A stretch of DNA of 64,000 nt from JANQQN01 sp964519665 (GCA_964519665.1 CAZFIV010000003.1:62001-126000), one strand, 5' to 3'. Positions 17,920 through 27,232 are shown, numbered from the stretch's first letter. Notes: generated by a model not told the origin, from the sequence alone. Program-made: numbers and translations.

Positions 17920-19365
17920 ATGCCATCCCACGATCTCAACCCCCGGTCCTCGCTGAGCCTCAAGTACGTCGTGATCCTCGCCGCGGTTCCGGGGGCGATG
18001 ATTGCCGTGGCTTGTTCCAGCTCGCCATCCAAACCGCCAGACGCGGCGGTCGGGGCTCTGCCGTCGGTCGCGACCAGCACGGTCGGGGGCGGCTCGTCTG
18101 CGGTCCCGAACGACGGAGCGCCCGAGATTGCGAGCTCCGACGACGCGACGGTGTTCGCGTCGTCATCGTCGTTCTCCGGCCGAAGAGGTGTTCGCCGAGG
18201 GCTCGAACTGATCGATCGGGATCCGGAGCGGGCCCTCGAATTGTTCCGAGCGGCCGCGGCTGACGAGCCGAGCTTCGCCGCCGCTCATTACAATGCGGGC
18301 GTCGCGGCGGAGCGCTTGGGGCGTTATGACGAAGCGGCCGACAGCTACCGGCAGGCGCTCGAGTCGAATCCGAAATACTTCGCGGCGGTCGAGAATCTCG
18401 CCACCCTCGAGCTTCGGCAGGGGAGGCCCCAGGCGGCTGAAAAGCTCCTGTTGGAGACGATCAATGACTACCCTGGCGACCTTGGACTTCGCAACCGCCT
18501 GATCGCGGTGTGGATGGCGAGCGGGAACGCGAAGCAAGCCGAGGTCGAAGCGAAGAAGATCCTCAAGGTCGATGAGCGGAACGTGGGGGCCCTGCTCAAT
18601 CTGGCCCGGATCTACTACGGTCGGGGCCAGTACGAGCTCGCTACTTCAGTGCTGACCCGCGCTCGGGAGATCGACGACCAGGAGGCTGGCGTCTGGAGTA
18701 GCCTAGGATTGGTGTACGTCGCGCAAGAAAAGACGGCGGAGGCCGCCACGGCTTTCGCCAAAGCCGCCGAGCTTCGCGACGACCTGCCGGAGGTTCAGAA
18801 CAACCTGGGCGTTCTGTTCGTCGAGGCGCGGGATTACGACGCCGCGATCCGGTCCCTCGAGCGGGCCGTCGCCCTGTACCCGGACTTCGCCAATGCGTAT
18901 CTAAACCTGGGCAACGCGTACAAAGGCAATAAGCAGTACGCCGAGGCGGCGAAGGCTTACAAGCGCGCTATGGAGCTCGACCCATCGATCTCCGAGGGGC
19001 TTTTCAACCTGGGGGTGCTTCATCTCGACAACGAGCTCCCGGATGCCGGTCGTCTCAAGCGCTTCGACATCGCCAAGGACTACCTGGAACAGTACCTGAA
19101 GCGCTCTGAAGTCAAGGGCGCCGAACGCAAGCGGGTCGCGGCCTACATTTCCGAGGCCGAGCGCTCCAAGAAACTCGAGGAGCGTCGTATCAAAGCGGAA
19201 GAGCGCCGACGGGCTCGGGAAGAGCGAAGAAAGCAGAAGCAGCGGGAAGAGGAGGACAAGGCGGCCTCCGAAAAGGCCAAAGCCGACGAAGCCTCCCCTA
19301 GACCGGGAGACGCACCGCGGGGTAGTCGTTCGACGACGCAACGGAAGCCGGGCGGCGCCCGATGA
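17920..19365 (+). CDS. TPR lipoprotein (GltE/AglT-like)
   Basis: This 481-aa protein has a lipoprotein signal (VVILAAVPGAMIAVACSSS, lipobox AVAC). Residues about 85-400 contain seven or more TPRs, including AHYNAGVAAERLGRYDEAAD and NAYLNLGNAYKGNKQYAEAA. The final 80 residues are a charged helix (Glu/Arg/Lys) ending in a disordered tail. Outer-membrane attachment is likely because no Asp follows the lipidated Cys. In Myxococcus the TPR protein GltE/AglT sits at the same place relative to a larger TPR protein. The gene begins 3 bp after its upstream neighbour. Confidence 0.78.
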   Translation: MPSHDLNPRSSLSLKYVVILAAVPGAMIAVACSSSPSKPPDAAVGALPSVATSTVGGGSSAVPNDGAPEIASSDDATVFASSSSFSGRRGVRRGLELIDRDPERALELFRAAAADEPSFAAAHYNAGVAAERLGRYDEAADSYRQALESNPKYFAAVENLATLELRQGRPQAAEKLLLETINDYPGDLGLRNRLIAVWMASGNAKQAEVEAKKILKVDERNVGALLNLARIYYGRGQYELATSVLTRAREIDDQEAGVWSSLGLVYVAQEKTAEAATAFAKAAELRDDLPEVQNNLGVLFVEARDYDAAIRSLERAVALYPDFANAYLNLGNAYKGNKQYAEAAKAYKRAMELDPSISEGLFNLGVLHLDNELPDAGRLKRFDIAKDYLEQYLKRSEVKGAERKRVAAYISEAERSKKLEERRIKAEERRRAREERRKQKQREEEDKAASEKAKADEASPRPGDAPRGSRSTTQRKPGGAR

Positions 19366-19382
19366 TCTGAAGGAGAACGAGC

Positions 19383-19658
19383 ATGATGAACCGACGAATG
19401 AACGGGGTTCGGGGTGCACTGTGCCTCGCTGTTGTTCTGCTAGGTTTCAGCGCGGCGGCCCAGCCTGCGGACGCCCAGCGGCGCCGTCCCAACAACCGTC
19501 GCGTCTATGTGGTCCCCGTGACGAGGATCGAAGGACGGATCCAGAAGCCGCAGGCGTTCTATATCCTGCAGCGATCCAACCTAAACTTCGAAGGGCTCGA
19601 GCTCAAGAACAGCTTCGTCCCGAAGATCATTAAGTCGGTCGATAAGGCGCCGTTCTGA
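19383..19658 (+). CDS. Small exported protein of Glt-like cluster
   Basis: This 91-aa protein has a signal peptide (GALCLAVVLLGFSAAAQPADAQ) and a mature part of about 60 residues ending SFVPKIIKSVDKAPF. A good ribosome-binding site (AAGGAG) precedes ATG 19383, 17 bp after the TPR lipoprotein gene. I recall similar short proteins with this C-terminal ending beside AgmX/PglI-type genes in deltaproteobacterial genomes, possibly matching GltF by position. There is no catalytic signature. It is likely a small structural part of the envelope complex. Confidence 0.72.
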   Translation: MMNRRMNGVRGALCLAVVLLGFSAAAQPADAQRRRPNNRRVYVVPVTRIEGRIQKPQAFYILQRSNLNFEGLELKNSFVPKIIKSVDKAPF

Positions 19659-19792
19659 CAGGTGCCGATAGCCGGCAGGGATAGTCGGGTGGGCAACGAA
19701 GTGCGGACGGCATGATACCTGAGGGCGAAGCCGGCCTACCCGGCTTGGCATTTTGCGGGAACTCCGAGTAGGCAACGGGTGACGGGGAGAGC

Positions 19793-21163
19793 ATGAGCGC
19801 GTCGAACAGCAGGTCGGACACGGGTCCCAAGGTGCTGCGCATTGGCATCGTGCAGCGTGGCAAAATCATCGATGAGCGAGAGCTCAAGCGACGAGAAACG
19901 GTGTCCGTCGGGACCGACGAGTCGGCAACGTTCACCGCCGTTTCCGATGCGATGCCCCAGAAGTTCGACCTGTTCGAATACGACGGCAAGAACTACTATC
20001 TTCGGTTCGAGCCCAAGATGGAGGGCCGCATCCAGCTCGACGGTCAGAAGGTCGCCGACTTCAATCGGTTGCGGCAGATGGGTCGGGTGGTCAATCGCAG
20101 TGGGGCCGAAGCGGTCGCGCTCAGCGATTCGAGCCGGGGCAAGGTCGTCGTTGGCGACGTCACGGTGCTGTTTCAGTTCAAGGCGCCGGCGGCGGCTCCG
20201 GTACGCCCGGTCCTGCCCGCTGACATTCGGGGGACCTTGCTGCAGAACATCGACCTGCAGTTCGCGATCATCTTCATGATCGTGGCCAGCGTCCATGTGT
20301 CGGTGGTCGCCTACGCGCGAACCCTCCCCTACACGGAGCGGCTGGACTCCATCGAAAAGGTCTCGGAGCGCTTCCAAAAAATCATTGCGCCGAAGCTCCG
20401 AACCCGGAAGCAGCCCAGGAAGCCCAAGCCGGTGCTAGACGACGCGGCGACCGAGAAAGAGGCGAAGAAGGCGACCAAGAAGAAGACCACCAAGAAGAAG
20501 AAGACCAAGTCGCGTGCAGAGAAAGAGGCCTCGGCGAAAGCCCGCCGCGACAAGGTGAAAGAGCAGGTCGCCGGCAAAGGCCTGCTCAAGGTTCTCGGAG
20601 CTAAAGGCGGCAAGCGCAGCGGTGGAGCGCTCGACGACGTTTTCAGCGAGGGCACCGGTGCCATCGGCAACCTCGGAGAAGCCTTCGACGGCATTCAAGC
20701 CATCGACGTGGCTGGTTCGGGTACGGCCCAGGGCACCCGAGGTGGTGGTTCGGGCCAAGGCGTGGGCATTGGCGACCTCGAGACCCAAGGCGGAGGCCGA
20801 AACGTCCAGGCCGGGGTCAAGCAGGAGGCGCGGGTGTCTGGCGACGCGCGGGTGGAAGCGCCCCAGGTCGACGGAGAGCTGAGCGAAAGAGCCATCAGCC
20901 GAGTGCTCCAGCGAAGCAAGCGTGCCCTCCAAGCGTGCTACGAGCGAGCTCTGAAGCGGGACCCCGGTCTCCGGGGCAAAGTGGTGATCCACCTCGAGGT
21001 CATGGAGACAGGTCGAGTGACCAACATCGATATCGAAGACGAGATGGGCAGCCCCGAGGTCGTCAGCTGCATCCGTAAGCGGATTCGCACCTTGCGCTTC
21101 CCAAGGCCAGCCGGGGGAAGCGTCTTCGTCGACTTCCCGGTGGTGTTTCAGCCTTCGAACTAA
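19793..21163 (+). CDS. FHA-like / TM / AgmX-PglI C-terminal domain protein (GltG-like)
   Basis: This 456-aa protein has three parts. Residues about 13-130 look like a degenerate FHA-type beta sandwich, presumably cytoplasmic. One membrane helix follows at about 157-177 (AIIFMIVASVHVSVVAYA). A Lys/Ala-rich then Gly-rich linker leads to a C-terminal AgmX/PglI domain at about 365-456, a TonB-like fold with the two typical cysteines C382 (ACYERALKRDPGLRGKV) and C426 (VSCIRKRIRTLRFPRP). Myxococcus GltG has, as I recall, the same FHA-TM-TonB layout and follows GltD-E-F. It is the inner-membrane piece that could connect a cytoplasmic signal or motor to periplasmic TPR proteins. ATG 19793 has a GGGGAG ribosome-binding site. 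Confidence 0.82.
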   Translation: MSASNSRSDTGPKVLRIGIVQRGKIIDERELKRRETVSVGTDESATFTAVSDAMPQKFDLFEYDGKNYYLRFEPKMEGRIQLDGQKVADFNRLRQMGRVVNRSGAEAVALSDSSRGKVVVGDVTVLFQFKAPAAAPVRPVLPADIRGTLLQNIDLQFAIIFMIVASVHVSVVAYARTLPYTERLDSIEKVSERFQKIIAPKLRTRKQPRKPKPVLDDAATEKEAKKATKKKTTKKKKTKSRAEKEASAKARRDKVKEQVAGKGLLKVLGAKGGKRSGGALDDVFSEGTGAIGNLGEAFDGIQAIDVAGSGTAQGTRGGGSGQGVGIGDLETQGGGRNVQAGVKQEARVSGDARVEAPQVDGELSERAISRVLQRSKRALQACYERALKRDPGLRGKVVIHLEVMETGRVTNIDIEDEMGSPEVVSCIRKRIRTLRFPRPAGGSVFVDFPVVFQPSN

Positions 21164-21213
21164 GTCTCAGGCGCTCGGGAAGCGGCGGTCCGCCGACCGG
21201 GTTCTTTTAGGCA

Positions 21214-21984
21214 GTGAGCTCTCACTTGTTGACCCGGCGTAGCCTCCTGGCTGACCTAGCCGGCTTGCCGATCTGGGCGGTCTCCCCGTGGCTATTGGGT
21301 GCCTCTCGAGGCGCGGGCCCATCAGACCTCAGGATTGGGCAGCTGAAGCTAGGCACCGAGTGGAACCCGAGGCCGAACGCTCTTCGGCGGCTTCTCTGGG
21401 AAGTCACCCAACGGACCAGCATCGAGGTCCATCTCGAACCGGCGGCGGTCGATCCCAACGACGCGGCTCTCTTCGACTACCCGTTTCTCTACTGGAGTGG
21501 GTCGGGGAGCGTCCCTCCGGTCAGCGATGGCGTCGTCACGCGCTTGCGCCGCCATCTCACGTACGGGGGCATGCTCCTGATCGACAGTACCGACGCCGAC
21601 CCCGGAGGTCCGTTCGACGTGAGCGTTCGTCGGATCATGGGCCGCGTTTTGCCGCGTTCACCCTTGGCTCGGGTCGACCCTAACCACGTGATCTACAAAT
21701 CGTTTTACTTGGTGAACACGCAAAGCGGCCGCAACCTTCGGCTTCCCTACATCGAGGGCGCGAGCGTCGAGGGCCGTTACGCGGTGGTGTACAGCCAGAA
21801 CGACCTCGCGGGGGCCTGGGAGCGCGACGCGTTCGGTCGTTGGGAATACGAGGTCACGCCGGGAGGTCAGCGCCAGCGCGAGATGACGTTCCGACTGGGC
21901 ATCAACATCATCATGTATGCCCTCTGTCTCGATTACAAAGACGACTTGGTGCACGCACCGTTCATCATGAAAAGGCGGCGGTGA
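21214..21984 (+). CDS. DUF4159 protein with Tat-like signal
   Basis: This 256-aa protein begins with a twin-arginine-like signal (LTRRSLLADLAGLPIWAVSP). The body matches the DUF4159 pattern: DYPFLYWSGSGSVPPVSDGV, then YGGMLLIDSTDADPGG and MGRVLPRSPLARVDPNHVIYKSFY. DUF4159 is an amidotransferase-like fold of unknown function, commonly encoded near MoxR/VWA genes. The start is GTG 21214; a TTG slightly downstream is possible. It overlaps the next gene by 4 bp (GTGA), so the two are translationally coupled. It follows the Glt-like block by only 50 bp. Confidence 0.8.
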   Translation: MSSHLLTRRSLLADLAGLPIWAVSPWLLGASRGAGPSDLRIGQLKLGTEWNPRPNALRRLLWEVTQRTSIEVHLEPAAVDPNDAALFDYPFLYWSGSGSVPPVSDGVVTRLRRHLTYGGMLLIDSTDADPGGPFDVSVRRIMGRVLPRSPLARVDPNHVIYKSFYLVNTQSGRNLRLPYIEGASVEGRYAVVYSQNDLAGAWERDAFGRWEYEVTPGGQRQREMTFRLGINIIMYALCLDYKDDLVHAPFIMKRRR

Positions 21985-24272
21985 GCCCCGTGGAGTGGCT
22001 GATCGCTTCCCTGGCGCCCGACGCGGCGCCCGGCGTCTACAACGACTGGCGAATCGTATCGACCACCATCTTGCCGGTATGGGGATGGCTGCTGGTCGCG
22101 GTCGTGGCGCTGCTGGCGCTGCTGGCCAGCCTGACGAGCGTATGGCGGTTGCCGTGGCGCAAACGGGCGCCGATCCTGGTGCTGCGACTGCTCGTGGCCC
22201 TGTGGGTGGTCATGTTGATCGCTCGACCGGCGGTGGAGCTGCGGGCGGTGTCGCAGGTTCGGACGCGGGTCGCCCTGCTCGTCGACCGGTCTCGCTCGAT
22301 GGGGCTGGCGACGCCCCAGGGTACGCGCGCCGAAGTCGTGGCCCAGCATCTCACGAGGCACCGGTCGGCGTTCGACGCGCTGTCCAAGCGGGCGATGCTC
22401 GAACCGATGACCTTCGGGCTTCGAACGCTGCCGGCCGAACCCATGCCGGACCCGCTCCCGACCGACGAGCCAGGAACGGATCTACTCCGGGCCTTGACCG
22501 AGGTTTCTTGGCAGTCCTCGGGCCGTGACTTGGGCGCGGTCATCATTTACTCCGATGGTACCGACACTGAAGGTCTGACGATCGAAGCCGCCCGCCGAAA
22601 AGCCGCCCAGCTAGGCGCACCCATCTATGCGATCGGCTTCTCGGACGACGACAGCGCTCCCGACCTCGCGATTCAGCGCGTGCTCGCCGACGACTTCGCC
22701 TTCGTCCACAATACCGTCAGCCTTCAGGTCATGCTGGAGCAGCAAGGGCTGGACCTGACCGACGTCGCGGTCACCCTCAAGCAAGACGGACAGGTTCTTC
22801 AGTCCAAGATGGTCGAGTTTTCGGAGGGCCACGCTCAAGTCACCTTCGAGTTCAAGCCGCGCCGTATCGGCAAGCAGGTGTACGAGGTCTCGGTGCCGGT
22901 GCAGGCCGGCGAGGCTGTAGACAGCAACAACACCCGTAGCCTGGTGTTGAAGGTCATCCGTGACCGTATTCGGGTGCTGCAGGTGGCCGGTCGACCGTCG
23001 TGGGACGAACGCTTCCTTCGTGAGCTGCTGAAGCGGAATCCGAATGTCGACCTGATCTCCTTCTTCATTTTGCGGTCGACGACCGACATGCAAAAGGCGC
23101 CGCAAGATGAGTTGGCCCTGATCCCGTTTCCGGTCAACGAGCTGTTCACGTCGCCAGAGATCGATACTTTCGACGTCGTCATTTATCAGAACTTCTCGTT
23201 TCTTCCCTATAAGATGCGGAGATTTCTCAGGTTCGTGCGGGACTACGTGCGCAACGGGGGTTCGTTCTTGATGGTCGGCGGCGACTTCTCCTTTCAAGAT
23301 GGTCAGTACGCGACCACCGAGATCGCAGACATTCTCCCTGTTCGGCTCGGCGGCGCGCTACCTTGGGACGAGGCGGCCTTTCGGCCTCGGCTCACCGAGG
23401 ACGGCCGTCAACATCCGATCACTCGAATCGGTCGACCTGGAGAGCCTCCGGATGCGGTGTACCGGCGGCTGCCGCTGCTCGCTGGTTTCAACAGTTCGGT
23501 CGGCCTGATGCCGAATGCGCAGGCGCTCATGCGGCATCCGAACCTGCCAGGGAATCCTCCGCTGGTGGCCATACGAGAGGTCGGTAAAGGGCGGACCATG
23601 TCGGTCGCGACCGACAGCCTTTGGAAGTGGCGCTTCACCGCGGTCGGAGAAGGCGGTGCCGGTCGAGAGTTCGATCGTTTGTGGAACAACGCGCTTCGGT
23701 GGCTGATCCGGGACCCCGACTTGGCGCGGGTTCGCCTAACCGCTCGCCGATCGGTGGTCCTGCTGGGCGAACCGGTCGGGGTCGAGGTCAAGGTATTGGG
23801 GCCTGACTATCAGGGTTTGGGCGAGGCTTCGGTCGAGACGCGCCTGGTGGCGCTCGACGACGACCTGCGGACGCCGATCGCGAGCAAAGCGGTGACGACC
23901 GGGGCCGACGGTCAGGCCGTCGTGGTGTTCGAAGATGTTCCCGCCGGCACCTACAACGTCGAAGTCAGGGCCTTCAAGGAGTCGCAGCATATCGGTCGGG
24001 CGGCCGAACCGGTGATCGTCGAAGCCGCGGAAGTTGAGCTGCAGTCGCCTTTTCCCCGTCCCGACATGCTGCGAGCCCTCGCCGAAGCGTCGGGTGGCCG
24101 CTTCGTCGATGTCGGCGGGGGCTTACCGAGCATCGAAATCAAAGATGCGCGGCGCGTCGAGGTCGACCGAACGCGCCGAATTACGGTTTGGGACTCATGG
24201 CCGATGTTCTTGGGCCTCCTGGTATTCGCAGCCGCGGAGTGGTGGCTGCGGCGCCGAGCCGGTCTGCTGTGA
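21981..24272 (+). CDS. Membrane VWA-domain protein with class I amidotransferase-like domain
   Basis: This 763-aa protein starts with GTG 21981, overlapping the DUF4159 stop codon. Two membrane helices near the N-terminus (about 28-45 and 60-80) precede a VWA domain with MIDAS residues DRSRS, TDLL and SDGTD. The middle contains a glutamine-amidotransferase-like fold (FDVVIYQNFSFLPYKMRRFL, then NGGSFLMVGGDFSFQDGQYA) without an evident catalytic triad. An Ig-like segment and a C-terminal helix (WPMFLGLLVFAAAEWWLRRR) follow. Such proteins belong to BatA/aerotolerance-like gene sets. Metal-dependent protein binding at the membrane is likely; the partner is probably the DUF4159 protein. Confidence 0.8.
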   Translation: MSPVEWLIASLAPDAAPGVYNDWRIVSTTILPVWGWLLVAVVALLALLASLTSVWRLPWRKRAPILVLRLLVALWVVMLIARPAVELRAVSQVRTRVALLVDRSRSMGLATPQGTRAEVVAQHLTRHRSAFDALSKRAMLEPMTFGLRTLPAEPMPDPLPTDEPGTDLLRALTEVSWQSSGRDLGAVIIYSDGTDTEGLTIEAARRKAAQLGAPIYAIGFSDDDSAPDLAIQRVLADDFAFVHNTVSLQVMLEQQGLDLTDVAVTLKQDGQVLQSKMVEFSEGHAQVTFEFKPRRIGKQVYEVSVPVQAGEAVDSNNTRSLVLKVIRDRIRVLQVAGRPSWDERFLRELLKRNPNVDLISFFILRSTTDMQKAPQDELALIPFPVNELFTSPEIDTFDVVIYQNFSFLPYKMRRFLRFVRDYVRNGGSFLMVGGDFSFQDGQYATTEIADILPVRLGGALPWDEAAFRPRLTEDGRQHPITRIGRPGEPPDAVYRRLPLLAGFNSSVGLMPNAQALMRHPNLPGNPPLVAIREVGKGRTMSVATDSLWKWRFTAVGEGGAGREFDRLWNNALRWLIRDPDLARVRLTARRSVVLLGEPVGVEVKVLGPDYQGLGEASVETRLVALDDDLRTPIASKAVTTGADGQAVVVFEDVPAGTYNVEVRAFKESQHIGRAAEPVIVEAAEVELQSPFPRPDMLRALAEASGGRFVDVGGGLPSIEIKDARRVEVDRTRRITVWDSWPMFLGLLVFAAAEWWLRRRAGLL

Positions 24273-24325
24273 AAGGATCGTGTGAGAGGCTTGACGAGAC
24301 GGAGGCCGCTCACCAGCCTGATGAA

Positions 24326-25321
24326 ATGCTGGACCCGCAGACGTCGGACGTAAGGTCAATCGTGTGGACGCGTCCGCTCGCCCAGCCGCGCCGTTGGCTT
24401 TGGCTGGTGACGGTTGTTGCGCTCGGCGCCGGATGTGCGACCCCGGGCCCCTCGGTGTCCGCGAGTGATGCCCCCCCTCGAAAGGGCGATGCAGCGGCGA
24501 GGAGAGCGGCGTTGTACGACCACGGCCGGTGGGTGGTGTCGAACACCTACGGCGAGGTATGGCGTCCTACCCGGCTTACGACGTCCTGGCGTCCGTATAC
24601 CAATGGATACTGGAGCCATCGACCGTCCGGGTGGACCTGGCGGTCGGATTACTCGTGGGGCTGGGTCGCGTTTCATTACGGCCGCTGGGCGGAGGACCCA
24701 GTTTATGGATGGGTGTGGATACCCGGAGACGTGTGGGCGCCGGCGTGGGTCAGCTGGCGTCACACGGACGCCCACGTGGCGTGGGCGCCGCTTCCGCCGT
24801 GGCGTGGTTACGGCGCGTGGCGTGGGCAAGTTGCGCCCGGTTCGTGGTGTTTCGTGGATCAGCGGTCGTTTCGCCGCCGCCGATTCCGGCCTCGTGTAAT
24901 CTCCGTTAACCGCAACCCCACCCTCCTCGGTAAGCCTTCGGTCCGGAGGCCCCCCGCGGTAGCTGACGGGGTGGCCCTTCGCAAGGAGACCCGACTATGG
25001 CCAATGAGGATCCAGCGCCGGTCCGTCCGGTACCCGGCCTACGTCCAGCGGCGAGCCAGCAAGCCGGTCGCCCGGCCCGTAGCTCGGCCTGAGCCGAACC
25101 CGGTCCACCCTGACCCGAGGGAACGGTCGGCGCGGTCGGGGGTAACGCGAGGGGCAGCAAACGCTCAGCGAGGCCGGACGACGGCGGCGAGCGGGCGGAC
25201 GCGGAAAGTGCGGGGTCACTCGGATCCATCCGGTCGCGGGCGGCGCTATCGTAAGGTCACCCGTCGGCCGCGCAGGGTGCGCAGCGCAGGACCATCTCGG
25301 CGATACGTACATCCCAGATAG
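24326..25321 (+). CDS. Trp/Tyr-rich lipoprotein, DUF6600-like, with basic tail
   Basis: This 331-aa protein has a lipoprotein-like signal (WLWLVTVVALGAGC). Residues about 65-185 are rich in Trp and Tyr with repeated W-x-P/W-G-Y patterns (SDYSWGWVAFHYGRWAEDPV, WVWIPGDVWAPAWVSWRHTD), as in the DUF6600/YXWXY-repeat family. The last 140 residues are extremely Arg-rich and probably disordered. I take ATG 24326; GTG 24362 would place the signal closer to the start. It may bind polyanions or the cell surface, which is only inference. It follows the VWA gene by 53 bp. Confidence 0.65.
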   Translation: MLDPQTSDVRSIVWTRPLAQPRRWLWLVTVVALGAGCATPGPSVSASDAPPRKGDAAARRAALYDHGRWVVSNTYGEVWRPTRLTTSWRPYTNGYWSHRPSGWTWRSDYSWGWVAFHYGRWAEDPVYGWVWIPGDVWAPAWVSWRHTDAHVAWAPLPPWRGYGAWRGQVAPGSWCFVDQRSFRRRRFRPRVISVNRNPTLLGKPSVRRPPAVADGVALRKETRLWPMRIQRRSVRYPAYVQRRASKPVARPVARPEPNPVHPDPRERSARSGVTRGAANAQRGRTTAASGRTRKVRGHSDPSGRGRRYRKVTRRPRRVRSAGPSRRYVHPR

Positions 25322-25411
25322 ATGCTCGCTTTGAGCCGAAATGCACGTGAGACAAAAGCTACGAAAAGGTTCGTTGACGAAGCGGCTACGCGGAGTCGAT
25401 CGACCTGCCGG

Positions 25412-27232
25412 ATGACTGGTCGCCGTCAAGACCTCCGTAATTTCGCCATTATCGCACACATTGACCACGGCAAGACGACGCTGGTCGACGCGATGCTGGC
25501 TCAGTCAGGGATCTTTCGAGAGAACCAGGCTCGGGTCGACCGAGTGATGGACTCGAACGACCAGGAACGCGAACGCGGGATCACGATCTTGGCCAAGAAC
25601 ACGGCCATTCACTATAAGGACGTGAAGCTCAACGTGCTCGACACGCCGGGCCACGCCGACTTCGGTGGTGAAGTGGAGCGCGTGCTGACCCTGGCCGACG
25701 GGGTCATCTTGCTGGTTGACGCCTCCGAAGGTCCGCTCCCTCAGACCCGTTTCGTCTTGTCGAAGGCGTTCAGTGGTGGCCTGAAGCCGATCGTGGTCAT
25801 CAACAAGATCGACCGCTCCGACGCTCGTCCCCAAGAGGTTCTCGACGAGGTCTACGACCTGTTCATCGATCTCGAGGCGCCCGAGGAAGAACTCGAGTTC
25901 CCGGTGGTGTACGCTATCGGGCGCGACGGGATCGCGAAGACGAACCTGGACGACGAATCCGCCAATCTTCAGCCTCTGTTCGAAACGATCGTCGAACACC
26001 TGCCGCCCCCCGAAGATCGACGGGAGGATCCGCTGCAGGTGCTGGTGGCCAACACCGAGTATGATGACTACGTCGGCAAGGTCGCGATCGGTCGGGTCAT
26101 CGCCGGAACGGTCCGCAAGAACCAGCAGGTCTACCTGCACGGTCAGGGCGGCCAGGTGAAATCGGCTCGAATCGTGAGCTTGTTCGAGTTCGAGGGCTTG
26201 GGCCGCCGTCCGGCCGAAGAACTCGGCGCGGGCGACATCATGGCGTTGGCCGGGGTTGAAGACGTCGAGATCGGCGATACCATCGTCGCCGACCCCGAAG
26301 TACCGCCCCTGCCTCGGATCGAGGTCGACCCGCCGACTCTGCAGATGATGTTCCTGGTGAACGACTCCCCGTTTGCGGGGCGTGAAGGCAAATATGTCAC
26401 TTCTCGCCAGCTCCGCGACCGCTTGATCAAGGCCGGCAAGCAAAACGTGGCGTTGAAGGTCAGCGATGGCCCGACGCCGGAGCAGTTCCTGGTCTCGGGC
26501 CGGGGGGAGCTGCAGCTCGCGGTGTTGGTCGAGCAACTCCGCCGCGAAGGCTATGAGCTTCAGCTGGCTAAGCCCGAGGTGGTCACAAAAGAAATCGATG
26601 GCCAGCTTCACGAGCCGATGGAGCGGGTTCATATCGACGTGCCCGAAGACTACATCGGGGTCGTCACCGAGCGGATGACCGAGCGAAAAGGGCAGATGCT
26701 CGAGATGGACAATAAGGGAACGGGCCGGGTTCGCCTGACCTATCGCATCCCTTCGCGGGGCCTCATCGGGTTCCGCTCGCAGTTTCTGACCCAGACCCGC
26801 GGGACGGGGATCATGAACTCCCTCTTCGACGGCTGGGCGGCGCACCAAGGGCAGGTCGCGCGCCGCCCGAACGGTACGATGATCTCGGACCGGAACGGCA
26901 AGACCACGCCCTACGCGATCTTCAATCTGCAGCCGCGGGGGCGCATGCTCGTGGCCCCGGGCACCGAAGTCTACGAGGGCATGATCGTCGGCGAGCACGC
27001 ACGCGAGAACGACCTCGACGTCAATATCTGCCGAGAAAAGAAGCTCACCAACATTCGAGCCGCCGGCAAGGACGAGAACATCATGATCACGTCGGCCAAG
27101 GCGCTGAGCATCGAAAAGTCGATCGAGTATATCGACGAGGACGAGCTGGTCGAGGTGACCCCGGAAACGATCCGGCTCCGCAAGAAAGAGCTGCGATCCG
27201 CCTTCCGGCCGAAGCGCCGCATTGCCGATTGA
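25412..27232 (+). CDS. typA: Ribosome-associated GTPase TypA/BipA
   Basis: This 606-aa translational GTPase matches BipA in length and motifs: G1 AHIDHGKTTL, ERERGITILAKNTA, LDTPGHADFGGEVER and NKIDRSDA. C-terminal BipA hallmarks GVVTERMTERKG, IPSRGLIGFRSQFLTQTRGT and KKLTNIRAAGKDENI are present. It acts on 50S assembly and translation under stress and cold. I chose ATG 25412 (MTGRRQDLRNFAII); the open frame starts earlier but would add an atypical extension. Confidence 0.97.
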   Translation: MTGRRQDLRNFAIIAHIDHGKTTLVDAMLAQSGIFRENQARVDRVMDSNDQERERGITILAKNTAIHYKDVKLNVLDTPGHADFGGEVERVLTLADGVILLVDASEGPLPQTRFVLSKAFSGGLKPIVVINKIDRSDARPQEVLDEVYDLFIDLEAPEEELEFPVVYAIGRDGIAKTNLDDESANLQPLFETIVEHLPPPEDRREDPLQVLVANTEYDDYVGKVAIGRVIAGTVRKNQQVYLHGQGGQVKSARIVSLFEFEGLGRRPAEELGAGDIMALAGVEDVEIGDTIVADPEVPPLPRIEVDPPTLQMMFLVNDSPFAGREGKYVTSRQLRDRLIKAGKQNVALKVSDGPTPEQFLVSGRGELQLAVLVEQLRREGYELQLAKPEVVTKEIDGQLHEPMERVHIDVPEDYIGVVTERMTERKGQMLEMDNKGTGRVRLTYRIPSRGLIGFRSQFLTQTRGTGIMNSLFDGWAAHQGQVARRPNGTMISDRNGKTTPYAIFNLQPRGRMLVAPGTEVYEGMIVGEHARENDLDVNICREKKLTNIRAAGKDENIMITSAKALSIEKSIEYIDEDELVEVTPETIRLRKKELRSAFRPKRRIAD

